In this document: piece by piece, positions 50,262 to 58,877 of the stretch
Layout: each line of letters starts with the position of its first letter
Position numbering within the stretch: the first letter of the stretch is position 1
Origin: Nocardia puris
GTDB taxonomy: Bacteria > Actinomycetota > Actinomycetes > Mycobacteriales > Mycobacteriaceae
Assembly: GCF_003315035.1 (NCBI RefSeq)
Contig: NZ_QNRE01000006.1
Span: 1 to 64,000, forward strand
DNA length: 64,000 nt
Direction: 5' to 3'
Position numbers and translations under genes: made by a program
The notes under the pieces: generated by a model
What the model was told of the DNA's origin: nothing
Database searches by the model: none
What the model saw: the letters and a program-made list of their open reading frames with translations, nothing else

Positions 50262-51559
50262 GACCGGTCCTTTCCTCTCAGTAGCTTCGCATGGGCGCGA
50301 AGCTGATTCAGGTATTCCTGTTTCTCCACCACCAGCGGGTACCGGTCGCCGTGGTACAGCCGGATGCCCGCGCGCAGCTCCGGTTGCGGCCGGGTGAGCG
50401 CCCCCTCGAACGCGCTCACCCGCGCCGGCTCCCGGCGGGCCACCAGGTAGTCGGCGACCAGCCGCGCCTGGGCCGCGTACACGTCCCAGTGCGAGCCGAT
50501 GGGCCGAGCCATCCCCACCACGAACAGGTTCGGCGTGTTCGGCGGGAAGAGGTGCAGGTACAGCCCCGGGCCCGGGGCATCGTCGGGCCAATTCAGGTGC
50601 GCGCGAGCGACGATCGGATAGTCCGGCACGAATCCCGTGGCCAGCACGACCAGATCCACCTTCTCCTCGCTGCCGTCGGTGAAGGTCACCAGATCGTCGT
50701 GGATCGACACCACACCGGGTTTCGCGACGATGTCGCCGTGGCTGTAGTGGTGGTGCAGTTGATCGCCCAGCATCGGAATCACCACGCCGCCACTGAAATC
50801 GGGCACCGGCAGCCCGTAGGTCCGCGACCGATTGCGCAGGTAGGAGAACAGCGAGAGCGACGCGCGCCTGCGCAGCGGCCGCCACATCCTCCCCTGGAGC
50901 ATGGTGTCGGTCGGGCGGCCCAGCAGGTACTTCGGCATGCAGTAGAAGCCGCGGCGGCTGGAGTGCACGGTGAGCGCCGCGTTGACGGCGCAGTCGGCCA
51001 GAATGTCGGCCGCGGACTGACCGGCCCCGACCACCAGCACCCGCTTGCCCAGGACCTGTTCCGGATGCCCGTAGTCGATCGAGTGCAGCACGGGAATGGT
51101 GGCCTCGCCGGGGAATTCGACGCGTCGCGGGCTGCGGTCGTGTCCGGTGGCCAGGACCACGCCCGCGAACTCGCGAGTGGTGCCGTCGGCGAGGGTGACC
51201 ACCCAGCCCGCGTCCGGGCCGTCCGGGGCCGGTTCGATACGGGCGACCGCCGTGTCGAACCGGATCCGCGAGACGAGATCGAACTCCTCGGCGTAGGCGT
51301 GCAGGTAGCGCAGCACCAGTTCGTGGCCGGGGTAGTCCGGATAGTCCTGCGGCATGGGAAATTCGGGGAACGCTTGCACACCCTTGGACGCGATGACGTG
51401 CGTATTGCGCGCGACGGGCGAATCCGCCCGCCGCGCGTCCCAGATGCCACCGAGACCCGAGGCCGCCTCGAACACTTCGACGTCCAGTCCGCGCGCCAGG
51501 AACGCCCGCGCCGCCGCCAGACCCGCCACGCCCGCGCCGATCACCGCGTACGTGGTCAT
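50258..51559 (-). CDS. Flavin-containing monooxygenase of the glycolipid cluster
   Basis: 433 aa. FAD motif GAGVAG near the N-terminus, LGGIWD, NADPH motif VGAGQSAAD and C-terminal LATGF are all present. The fingerprint region reads FPGEATIPVLHSIDY. Clear paralogue of the monooxygenase at 8249-9646 (SSRRGFYCMPKYLLGRPTDT vs SVRRGLYIWPKYLFGFPTD). Its ATG overlaps the stop of the GT-C gene and its stop overlaps the P450 start, so GT-C, FMO and P450 are translated as a coupled set. Oxidises the lipid or a biosynthetic intermediate, substrate unknown. Confidence 0.92.
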   Translation of the reverse strand: MTTYAVIGAGVAGLAAARAFLARGLDVEVFEAASGLGGIWDARRADSPVARNTHVIASKGVQAFPEFPMPQDYPDYPGHELVLRYLHAYAEEFDLVSRIRFDTAVARIEPAPDGPDAGWVVTLADGTTREFAGVVLATGHDRSPRRVEFPGEATIPVLHSIDYGHPEQVLGKRVLVVGAGQSAADILADCAVNAALTVHSSRRGFYCMPKYLLGRPTDTMLQGRMWRPLRRRASLSLFSYLRNRSRTYGLPVPDFSGGVVIPMLGDQLHHHYSHGDIVAKPGVVSIHDDLVTFTDGSEEKVDLVVLATGFVPDYPIVARAHLNWPDDAPGPGLYLHLFPPNTPNLFVVGMARPIGSHWDVYAAQARLVADYLVARREPARVSAFEGALTRPQPELRAGIRLYHGDRYPLVVEKQEYLNQLRAHAKLLRGKDRS

Positions 51560-53127
51560 GACGTGGTCACCGCCCGCGCGGGATCCGCCGGGGACGTGGC
51601 GGATTCGTCCGGCTCGGTGCCCGCCGACGCCCGCCACGCGATGGCGAAACAGCCCACGTAGACGATGGTTTGGGCGACGAGGGTGAAGTAGACGTTCTCC
51701 GCGTAGACGGCGACGATCAACCACGCCGCCACCAGCACGGCGATGCGCGCCGCGGTGGCCCGCATGAGTCCGGCGTACACCGCGAACAGCCAGATCGCGC
51801 CGACCGCGATGTACACCCAGGGCCCGAACGGCGCCCGGAAGGAGGCCAGGGTGAGCACCGCGAGCCAGATGGCGAGGTTCTCGGCCCGGAACCGGCTGCC
51901 GTCGGCACCCGCGGCCACCCGCCTGCGGACCCGCAGCGCCGTCACCGCGACCAAGGCGACCAAGGCGAGGGTGTATACGTCGGTGATCAGGCGCGCGGGC
52001 CCGGTCGGATCACCGAAATCCCAGCCCATGATCTGGATCTTGTACGGCAGGCCGAACGGCGAGTAGTTCACCAGCTGGTTCGCCCGGTCCACCAGCACCC
52101 ATTCGTGGTACTCACCGCTGGCCAACTGCTGCCAGGTCCCGTTGGACAGGAACTGCTTCCACGGACCCCAGCCGAACACCGCGTAGGTCGCCACCGCGTA
52201 GATCGCGCCGAATCCGGCCGTCCACCCCAGCGGCTTCCACTTGCGTTGCGCCAGTAGGTAAACCAGCAGAATCGCCGGGGACACCTTGGCCACGATCGCG
52301 AAAGCCAGTGCGGCCCCGCCCAATGCGTGCTTGCCCTTCGCGAAGAGCACCATCGCCCCGACACCGCCCACGTACAGGATCAGCACGTGGATATTGCCCA
52401 GCTGCAAGGTGGCCAGCGTCGGCAGGCTCGCCCACACGACGGGCGTGCAGGCCGCCAGGATCGCGCCCTGCCTGCCGCCGATCCAGCGGGCGATCGCCAG
52501 CATGGCCAGCAGCACCACCGCGACATACAGTGCGTACCACAGTGATCGGAGCGCGTGGAACTCGCCGGAGAACAGCAGCAGCACGCGCGGCAGCAGCAGG
52601 AACGGCGGTGGGTACAGGTAGACGTCGCGCTCCTGGGGCAGCACGCTCGGCAGCACGTCGTCGGCCTCGGCCGAGTCGTAGCGGTGCCGGTTGTAGAGAT
52701 TGTCCGGATCGTGTTCGGCGACGAGGGCGCCGCTGATGTAGCCGGACAGGTGGGTGTGCTGCAACAGGAAATCGTCGTCGGGCGAGAGCGAGCTCTGCGA
52801 TTGGTGCGGGTCGATCATGAACTGCGCCAACCGCGCCAGCACGGCGACGACGGCCAGCACGGCCACGCTCCACAGCACCTTCACCACAAGGGGTTTGGTG
52901 CGCAGCACGGCGCGCCATTCGGCGGGCACCAGTGGCACGCCGACGACGAAGAGGACGGCCCCGACGGCAAGGCCGAGCACGGCGGTGGCGGCGGTCGGCA
53001 GACCGGCCACCGACAGCACGATCATCACGACGGGCGTCAGCAGCCCGACGACGAACACCGCGAACATGGCCGAGTAGTAGTCGATGTCGTGGCGGAATCT
53101 GTTCCAGGCGGTGGACAGCATGGGCAC
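51556..53127 (-). CDS. GT-C membrane glycosyltransferase (GT87/DUF2029-like)
   Basis: 523 aa with about eleven transmembrane helices. The first external loop has the acidic cluster SLSPDDDFLLQH and DPDNLYNRHRYDS, where the catalytic Asp of GT-C enzymes sits. QLGNIHVLILYVGG and the AIVAKVSPAILLVYL block fit GT87 (polyprenol-phosphate-mannose-dependent mannosyltransferases such as the PimE-like group). It would transfer a sugar from a polyprenyl-phosphate donor on the outer face of the membrane. It overlaps the monooxygenase gene (ATGA). ATG 53127 and 53121 are both possible starts. Confidence 0.85.
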   Translation of the reverse strand: MPMLSTAWNRFRHDIDYYSAMFAVFVVGLLTPVVMIVLSVAGLPTAATAVLGLAVGAVLFVVGVPLVPAEWRAVLRTKPLVVKVLWSVAVLAVVAVLARLAQFMIDPHQSQSSLSPDDDFLLQHTHLSGYISGALVAEHDPDNLYNRHRYDSAEADDVLPSVLPQERDVYLYPPPFLLLPRVLLLFSGEFHALRSLWYALYVAVVLLAMLAIARWIGGRQGAILAACTPVVWASLPTLATLQLGNIHVLILYVGGVGAMVLFAKGKHALGGAALAFAIVAKVSPAILLVYLLAQRKWKPLGWTAGFGAIYAVATYAVFGWGPWKQFLSNGTWQQLASGEYHEWVLVDRANQLVNYSPFGLPYKIQIMGWDFGDPTGPARLITDVYTLALVALVAVTALRVRRRVAAGADGSRFRAENLAIWLAVLTLASFRAPFGPWVYIAVGAIWLFAVYAGLMRATAARIAVLVAAWLIVAVYAENVYFTLVAQTIVYVGCFAIAWRASAGTEPDESATSPADPARAVTTS

Positions 53128-53166
53128 CTGCGGCTTTCGGGCTTCGAGACGAACGGGTGACGACGA

Positions 53167-54336
53167 TCAGGCGGCCAGGCCGACCCGGTCGCCGAGCAAT
53201 TCCACGACGGCGTCCGCCACCGTGGCGGGTGCGGGCGTGTCGCGGAGGGCGGCGGCGACGGCACCGGCCGCCGCCCGGTAGCCGGGGGTGTCCAGCAGGG
53301 TGCGCACCGAGTCGGCCAACCCATCGATATCCGCTTGGGCGACAGCGTCTTCGGCCGCGATCCCGGCGCCCACGCGGACGATCCCGCGGGCGTAGTCGAA
53401 CTGGTCGAACATCTGGGGTAGGACGAGCTGGGACACCCCGTACCGGCAGGCGGTGAGCCCCGTGGTGGAGCCGCCGTGGTGGATCAGCAGATCGGAGCCG
53501 GGCAGGAACAGTTGCAGCGGCACCTGTTCCAGCACGCGGACATGGTCGGGTGTGGCGCCCAGCAGCGCGCGGTCCGCGGCCGACGCGGCCACCACCACGT
53601 CGATTTCGGGCACGCGGGCCAAGGCGTCGACCACCGCCCGCAGCGGACGGGATCCCGTCAGGGCGAGCACGCTGCCACCGAAGCACACCACCACCCGGGG
53701 GCGCCGGGAGTCCGGAACAGGTTGTGGCGGCAGCATTCCGGTGCCGTTGAAGGGAACGAAGCGCATCGGAGTGCCGGGCACGGCGTCGGGAGCCTGCACA
53801 CCCGGCGGGCAGATGTCGAGCACCGCCACCGGTTCGGCGCCCGGTGTGCGCGCCAGCAGGTCGGTCGTGCTCTCGGTGAACGGGCCGCCGGTGGGGTCGA
53901 TCCCCCACCGGTGCGACACCACCGGGACGCCGAGCTCGGCGGCCAGTACGCGTCCGAGGGTGGCGAGCGGATCGGTGACGATTACCTGCGCACCCCACTC
54001 CCGCGCGACCCGGGCGAACGGCGCGAGGAACTGCTCGGCGTGCTGATGCCACCTCCGCGCCGCCACCTCCCACAGCCCGCGACCGGTCGCGGCCTCGCGG
54101 TCGGCGAAGGCGGGCACCGGGAACATCGACGGATTCACCTGGTTGCGCAACGTATCCATCGGCACCGCGAGTTCGGGCAGGTCCGCCGCGTCGAGTCCGG
54201 CGCGCTGCGCCGTGGCGACGACCTCGGCGCGGGAGGCCACCAGGATCTCGTGCCCGGCCAGGCGCAGCGCCCAGCAGAACGGCACCATGGCCAGCAGATG
54301 CCCGGCGGAGGGCACCGGGACGATCAGGAATTTCAC
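53167..54336 (-). CDS. GT1-family glycosyltransferase (macrolide/glycolipid type)
   Basis: 389 aa, GT-B fold. The N-terminal domain starts MKFLIVPVPSAGHLLAMVPFCWAL with the acceptor-side His of PSAGH. The C-terminal domain holds the nucleotide-sugar site with LLIHHGGSTTGLTACRYGVSQLVLP and MFDQFDYA. It belongs with the EryCIII/DesVII/rhamnosyltransferase-like group that glycosylate polyketides and lipids in the cytoplasm. Here the likely donor is the GDP-deoxysugar made by the neighbouring genes, although most relatives use dTDP sugars. Begins 9 bp after the methyltransferase gene. Confidence 0.93.
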   Translation of the reverse strand: MKFLIVPVPSAGHLLAMVPFCWALRLAGHEILVASRAEVVATAQRAGLDAADLPELAVPMDTLRNQVNPSMFPVPAFADREAATGRGLWEVAARRWHQHAEQFLAPFARVAREWGAQVIVTDPLATLGRVLAAELGVPVVSHRWGIDPTGGPFTESTTDLLARTPGAEPVAVLDICPPGVQAPDAVPGTPMRFVPFNGTGMLPPQPVPDSRRPRVVVCFGGSVLALTGSRPLRAVVDALARVPEIDVVVAASAADRALLGATPDHVRVLEQVPLQLFLPGSDLLIHHGGSTTGLTACRYGVSQLVLPQMFDQFDYARGIVRVGAGIAAEDAVAQADIDGLADSVRTLLDTPGYRAAAGAVAAALRDTPAPATVADAVVELLGDRVGLAA

Positions 54337-54345
54337 GGCGGCACC

Positions 54346-55523
54346 TCAGCTTTCGGCGTTCTTCAGCCAGGCCATGGGATTCGTGTTGCGCGGCACCCAC
54401 GGGGCCGCGGATTGTTCGGCGTTGCGACGCTTCTCGATGACCACGAGGTTGTGATAGAAGTGCAGCCCGCCGACCCATTCGTCGAAACGGCCCGGCGCGC
54501 GCCCCGCATCGGCTTCCACATCGCGGTGGTGCAGGGCGTCGACCAAGGTCTTCAGGTAGCCGATCGAGGTTGCGGGACTGTCGAGTTCGGTGCTGGAACC
54601 GCCCCAGCCCGACCAGTACGAGGTCTGGGTGTCCTCCACCACGTACAGGCCGCCGGGCCGCAGGTGCGCGAACAGCCCCTCGAACGAGGCGATCACGTCG
54701 CCGCTGAGGTGGCTGCCGTCGTCGATGATGATGTCGAACGGTCCGAGGTCCGCGCCGAGCCGCGCCAGGAACTCCGGGTCACCCTGATCGCCGCGCACGG
54801 GTTGGATGCGGGGTTCGGCGATACCGGACTTGTCGAAGTAGTCGAGTCCGACGATCAGGCCGCGCCGGAAGTACTGCTTCCACATGCGCAGCGAGGCGCC
54901 GCCGGCGTCGGGTACCTGGTAGCCGCCGATACCGAGTTCGAGCACCCGGACGCGACGGTCGCGCAGCGGGGCGAAGTGCCGGTCGTAGTGCGGGGTGTAC
55001 CAGTGGCCGCCCCACTTGTCCGAGCCGTAGTGCAGCGACAGCGCGTTCAGGTCGTATCGGTGTGCGGCGCAGGCGGTCACGAGGCGATGGGCGGCCAGTT
55101 CGGCCGCGCCGCGCGCGACGCGCCATGGGTCGTCGGGCGCGAAACTCCCCGGGCCCGGTTCGTCTTTCACCGCGATGCCGCGGGTCGCGCACTCGGCGTC
55201 GGCGCCGCCGTAGACGGCGCGCACCAGCTCGACGAGATCTTGGCGCACGGACAGCCACGGGTCCTCGAGGGTGCCAGCGGTGATCGCCGGATCGTCCGCG
55301 CCGAGGGTCATCAGGTAGTCGAGTTGTTTCGCCTCGTGTTCGAGGGCGAAGGCGACCTGGACCGATTGGCTCGGCTGGTCGCCGTACCGTGCCCGCCAGG
55401 CGATTTCGCGCAGCACCGCCTCGGCGGCCACGTCGGCGCCCACTTCGCCGAGGCGCCGTCGTAGGTGCCGTCGGCGAGGGCGATCAGCTGCGCCGCGACG
55501 AGGTTCTCATCACTGAATCTCAC
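54346..55523 (-). CDS. MycE-like sugar O-methyltransferase, apparently frameshifted near its start
   Basis: The gene should begin at GTG 55523, which overlaps the previous stop (GTGA), as elsewhere in this operon. That frame gives a good family start (RFSDENLVAAQLIALADGTYDG). From about 55450-55463 on, the coding signal moves to another frame, which continues as GADVAAEAVLREIAW to the stop at 54346. Restoring one base gives about 392 aa, the size of mycinamicin methyltransferase MycE. The catalytic part is intact: HWYTPHYDRHF, VLELGIGGY, SLRMWKQYF, FDIIIDDGSH and GGLYVVEDTQTSYW. MycE-type enzymes methylate a hydroxyl of a deoxysugar already attached to a polyketide. The break could be real or a sequencing error. 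Confidence 0.85.
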
Positions 55524-56509
55524 GCGAATCCTTCCGTTCCACCGGTCCGTACCGGTCTCGCCCGGGCGGTCGGCGCGCCCGGGTGGTCGATCAGTTCCGC
55601 TCCTTCGGCGCGCAGCAGGGCGCGCACCATGCCCGGGAAGTCCACCGACGGCGTCCAGCCGGTGCGTTCGCGCAGGCGCCGCGCGTCGCCCACCACCGGT
55701 CCCCGGCGCCGGGTGAGCAGCGACGGCTCCTCCCGCACGTGGCGGCGCCAGTCCAGCCCCGCCGCCGCGAAGGCGTACGCGCACAGCTGAGCCACGGTGT
55801 GGTGCGTGCCGGTCGCGACCACGAATTCGTCGGGCGCGTCGAGGTCGAGGACCAGTGTCATCGCCCGCACGTAGTCGGGGGCGTATCCCCAGTCGGCGCC
55901 CGCTTCCAGGTCCCCGACCACCAGTTCGTCCGCGTCGCCGCGCTGGATCGCGGCGACCGCGCGCACCACCTTGCGCGTGACGAATTCGACAGGCCGCAGA
56001 TGCGATTCGTGGTTGAACAAGATCCCGGCCGAGGCGAACAGCCCGCGCGCCCGATACGCTCGGCACGCCAGCAGCCCCGCGGCTTTGGTCACGCCGTAGA
56101 TCGACTGGGGCCGCAGCGCTGCGTCCTCGTCGTAGGTGGTGATCGCCTCCGGCACGGCGGTATTCGCACCGAAGACGTGCGAGGAGCAGGCGTAGAACAG
56201 GCGTGTCTCACCGCCGCCCGCGAGGATCGCGTCGGCGAAGTGGTGCACCTGCATGGTGTTCACCAGATGCGACTCGTGGGCCAGGCGCACCGGGTCCGCC
56301 GGTGCGCCTTGCGACGAATGCTGCACGGCGGCCAGCAGATACACCCGTGACGGCCGGACTTCGGCCACCAGCGCGGCGACCTGCCCGGCCGAGGTGACGT
56401 CGATCGGCCCCCGCCGACCGATGCCCACCACGGTTTCCCCCCGCGCGGCGAGCAATTCGGTGAGCAGCGTGCCGTCCTGTCCGCCGGCGCCGGTGACGAT
56501 CGCGGTCAT
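55520..56509 (-). CDS. GDP-sugar SDR, probably GDP-6-deoxy-4-keto-mannose reductase (RMD-like)
   Basis: 329 aa. Extended SDR of the GMD/RMD group: VTGAGGQDGTLL, FYACSSHVFG, YGVTKAAG (Tyr-x3-Lys), GILFNHES and GADWGYAPDYV. GMD itself has Ser-Ser-Glu (or Thr-Ser-Glu) in the third motif; here it is Ser-Ser-His, so the dehydratase Glu is missing. That favours a 4-ketoreductase role over a second dehydratase. It would reduce the C4 keto group of the GDP-sugar after C-methylation. Directly follows the C-methyltransferase gene with no gap. Confidence 0.85.
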   Translation of the reverse strand: MTAIVTGAGGQDGTLLTELLAARGETVVGIGRRGPIDVTSAGQVAALVAEVRPSRVYLLAAVQHSSQGAPADPVRLAHESHLVNTMQVHHFADAILAGGGETRLFYACSSHVFGANTAVPEAITTYDEDAALRPQSIYGVTKAAGLLACRAYRARGLFASAGILFNHESHLRPVEFVTRKVVRAVAAIQRGDADELVVGDLEAGADWGYAPDYVRAMTLVLDLDAPDEFVVATGTHHTVAQLCAYAFAAAGLDWRRHVREEPSLLTRRRGPVVGDARRLRERTGWTPSVDFPGMVRALLRAEGAELIDHPGAPTARARPVRTGGTEGFA

Positions 56510-57772
56510 CTACACCACATCCAGCTCCGGGAGCGGGAACACCATGCGGCCGCCGCCCGCGCGGAACTCGCGTTCCCGCTCGAGCATCATGTCCCGGAAG
56601 TGCCAGGGCAGCACGAAGAACTGGTCGGGCCGCAGCGCCCGCGCCTCCCGCTCGGGCACGATGGGGATGCCGGATCCGGGTGTGCGGGTGCCGAATTTGT
56701 CCTCGTTGACCTCCGCGATGCACGCCAAGTCGTCCGGCCCGATACCGCAATGCTGGAGCACCACATTGCCTTTGGTGGAGGCGCCGTAGCCGAGGGTGCG
56801 CAGCCCGGCCCGGCGCGACCGGTCGAAGAAGTCGCGCACCACCTCGCGGTGCTCGGCCACCCGCTTGGCGAAATCGTCGTAGGGCGCGCCGGTGTGCAGT
56901 CCGAGCGCGGCTTCCTCGCGGCGCAGGGCGGCCAACGCGGCCGCCGCCTCGGGCCCGGGTTCGCCCCGCTTGCCCAGGGTGAGCGCGAAACTGCCGCCGT
57001 TCACGCCGTTGCGCTCCACGTCGAGCACGGTGAAACCGCTGCGGGCGGCCATCCATTCGATCTGGTCGAGGGTGTAGTACTCGAGGTGTTCGTGGCAGAT
57101 GGTGTCGTAGGAGGTGGTCGCCAGCATGGCGGGCAGGTAGCTCTGCTCGAGCACCCAGATCCCGTCGTCGGTGAGGGAGTCGCGCACGGCTCGCATGAAC
57201 TCGAGCGGCCTCGGCACGTCGTAGAACATGGCGATCGAGGTGATCACCTTCGCCTTGCGGTCGCCGAATTCGGCTGCGGCCGAATCGGTGTCGAAGTAGC
57301 CCGGAACCAGCCGCACGTGCGGCGGATAGAACCGCCGGAACTTCTCGGCCAGCGGGTCGACACCCACCAGCGTCGCCGAGCCGGCCGGGTACTGCCGCAG
57401 CAGGGTCGCGTCGTTGCTGCCGATATCGAGGACCAGATCGTCGGGGGTGAGTTCGACGCGGTCCAGGATGCGGCGCACCCGGTGCGCGAGGTGGGCGATC
57501 ATGGACCGGTTCAGTCCGGACCGGTACCCGTAGCCGGGCGCGTACATGTCGTCGAAGGGCGCGGTGTCGCGCAGCTGCACCAATCCGCAACGGTCCGTGT
57601 CGTTCTCGTCGCGACGGGCGCAGCGCACCAGTTCCAGCGGATAGCGGGGCACGGCGGTGGGCTCGTCCTTGGGGAACACCCCGGTCAGGGCCATGGCACC
57701 CAAGTCGACCACGGTGTCGAGCCGGGGGTTCGCGCACACCCGGCAGCGCTCGACGCGCTCGGCGGTACTCAC
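56510..57772 (-). CDS. Sugar C-methyltransferase (TylC3 type)
   Basis: 420 aa from GTG 57772 (GTGA overlap with gmd stop). Three-part layout of NDP-sugar 3-C-methyltransferases: an N-terminal zinc region with CRVC and later RCARR...RCGLVQL; a central SAM-binding domain (VLDIGSNDATLLRQYP, GVDPLAEKF); and a C-terminal Rossmann-like domain (GYGASTKGNVVLQHCGI). The active-site segment YDTICHEHLEYYTL is intact. It would place a methyl branch on a 4-keto-6-deoxy sugar. Most relatives act on dTDP-sugars; the neighbours point to a GDP-sugar here. Confidence 0.93.
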   Translation of the reverse strand: MSTAERVERCRVCANPRLDTVVDLGAMALTGVFPKDEPTAVPRYPLELVRCARRDENDTDRCGLVQLRDTAPFDDMYAPGYGYRSGLNRSMIAHLAHRVRRILDRVELTPDDLVLDIGSNDATLLRQYPAGSATLVGVDPLAEKFRRFYPPHVRLVPGYFDTDSAAAEFGDRKAKVITSIAMFYDVPRPLEFMRAVRDSLTDDGIWVLEQSYLPAMLATTSYDTICHEHLEYYTLDQIEWMAARSGFTVLDVERNGVNGGSFALTLGKRGEPGPEAAAALAALRREEAALGLHTGAPYDDFAKRVAEHREVVRDFFDRSRRAGLRTLGYGASTKGNVVLQHCGIGPDDLACIAEVNEDKFGTRTPGSGIPIVPEREARALRPDQFFVLPWHFRDMMLEREREFRAGGGRMVFPLPELDVV

Positions 57773-58791
57773 GCGTGCTCCAGATCGTGGGCCACCATCA
57801 GCTCCACCAGTTCGGGGAAGCTGGTGCGGGGCCGCCAGCCGAGCTTGGCGCGCGCTTTGCTCGGATCGCCGGTGAGGTGGTCCACCTCGGCCGGCCGGAA
57901 GTAGCGCGGATCGACCTCCACCAGCACCCGCGCGGTGCGCCGGTCTATCCCCTTCTCGTCGAGACCCTCGCCCTCCCAGGCCAAGTCGATCCCGACGGCG
58001 GCGAACGCCAGCTCGCACAGCTCACGCACGCTGTGGGTGCTGCCGGTCGCGATCACATAGTCGTCGGGCTCGGGCTGTTGCAGCATCAGCCACATAGCCT
58101 CGACGTACTCCTTGGCGTATCCCCAGTCGCGGCGGGCCTCCAGGTTGCCGATGTAGAGGCGGTCCTGTTTGCCCTGGGAGATCCGCACCGCCGCGCGCGT
58201 CACTTTCCTGGTCACGAAAACCTCGCCACGGCGCGGGGATTCGTGGTTGAACAGGGTGCCGTTGACCGTGTACATGCCGTAGGCCTCGCGGTGGTTGACG
58301 GTGATCCAGTAGGCGTAGAGCTTGGCCACCGCGTAGGGCGAGCGCGGATGGAACGGCGTGTCCTCGCGCAGCGGAGCGCTGCTCAGCCCGCCGTACAGCT
58401 CCGAGGAGGACGCCTGATAGAAGCGGGTCGCGATGCCGGTCTTGCGGATCGCGTCCAGGATGCGCAGCGTACCGATCGCGTTGGTCTCGGCGGTGAACTC
58501 GGGGATCTGGAACGAGATGTGCACGTGCGACTGCGCGCCCAGGTTGTAGATCTCGCCCGGCCGCACCTCCTCGAGCACGCGGTTCAGGCTGCTGGAGTCC
58601 ATCAGGTCGCCGTAGTGCAGGAACAGCCTGCGCTGGGCGTGGGAATCCGGATACAGGTGATCTATACGTTCGGTGTTGAAATTGGACGCCCGCCTTATGA
58701 TGCCGTGTACTTCATAACCCTGTTGCAGCAGGAATTCGGTCAGATACGAGCCGTCCTGACCGGTTATCCCGGTGATCAAAGCCTTTCGCAT
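57769..58791 (-). CDS. gmd: GDP-mannose 4,6-dehydratase
   Basis: 340 aa from ATG 58791 with a GGAGGG ribosome site. ITGITGQDGSYLTEFLL, NTERIDHLY, LHYGDLMDSSSL, FYQASSSELYG (Ser-Ser-Glu catalytic), YAVAKLYAYW (Tyr-x3-Lys), GTLFNHESPRRGE and NLEARRDWGYAKEYVEAMWLMLQ are full-length GMD signatures. It turns GDP-mannose into GDP-4-keto-6-deoxymannose, the entry point for GDP-rhamnose, GDP-fucose and branched sugars. First gene of the eight-gene leftward sugar/tailoring operon, divergent from the GT2 gene. Confidence 0.97.
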   Translation of the reverse strand: MRKALITGITGQDGSYLTEFLLQQGYEVHGIIRRASNFNTERIDHLYPDSHAQRRLFLHYGDLMDSSSLNRVLEEVRPGEIYNLGAQSHVHISFQIPEFTAETNAIGTLRILDAIRKTGIATRFYQASSSELYGGLSSAPLREDTPFHPRSPYAVAKLYAYWITVNHREAYGMYTVNGTLFNHESPRRGEVFVTRKVTRAAVRISQGKQDRLYIGNLEARRDWGYAKEYVEAMWLMLQQPEPDDYVIATGSTHSVRELCELAFAAVGIDLAWEGEGLDEKGIDRRTARVLVEVDPRYFRPAEVDHLTGDPSKARAKLGWRPRTSFPELVELMVAHDLEHA

Positions 58792-58877
58792 GAGCCCTCC
58801 ACGCAGAGAGTAACTTCCGCTCCCGAAGCGGGTCAATATCTTTCTTTCCAGCCGGGCCGCCGGTAATATCGGGGCGC

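Noticed and set aside
55311..56066. The longer minus-strand frame here as a separate gene
   Set aside because: Only its last part (from the GTG at 55523) looks coding, and that part is the N-terminus of the frameshifted methyltransferase; the rest is a shadow of the RMD-like gene.
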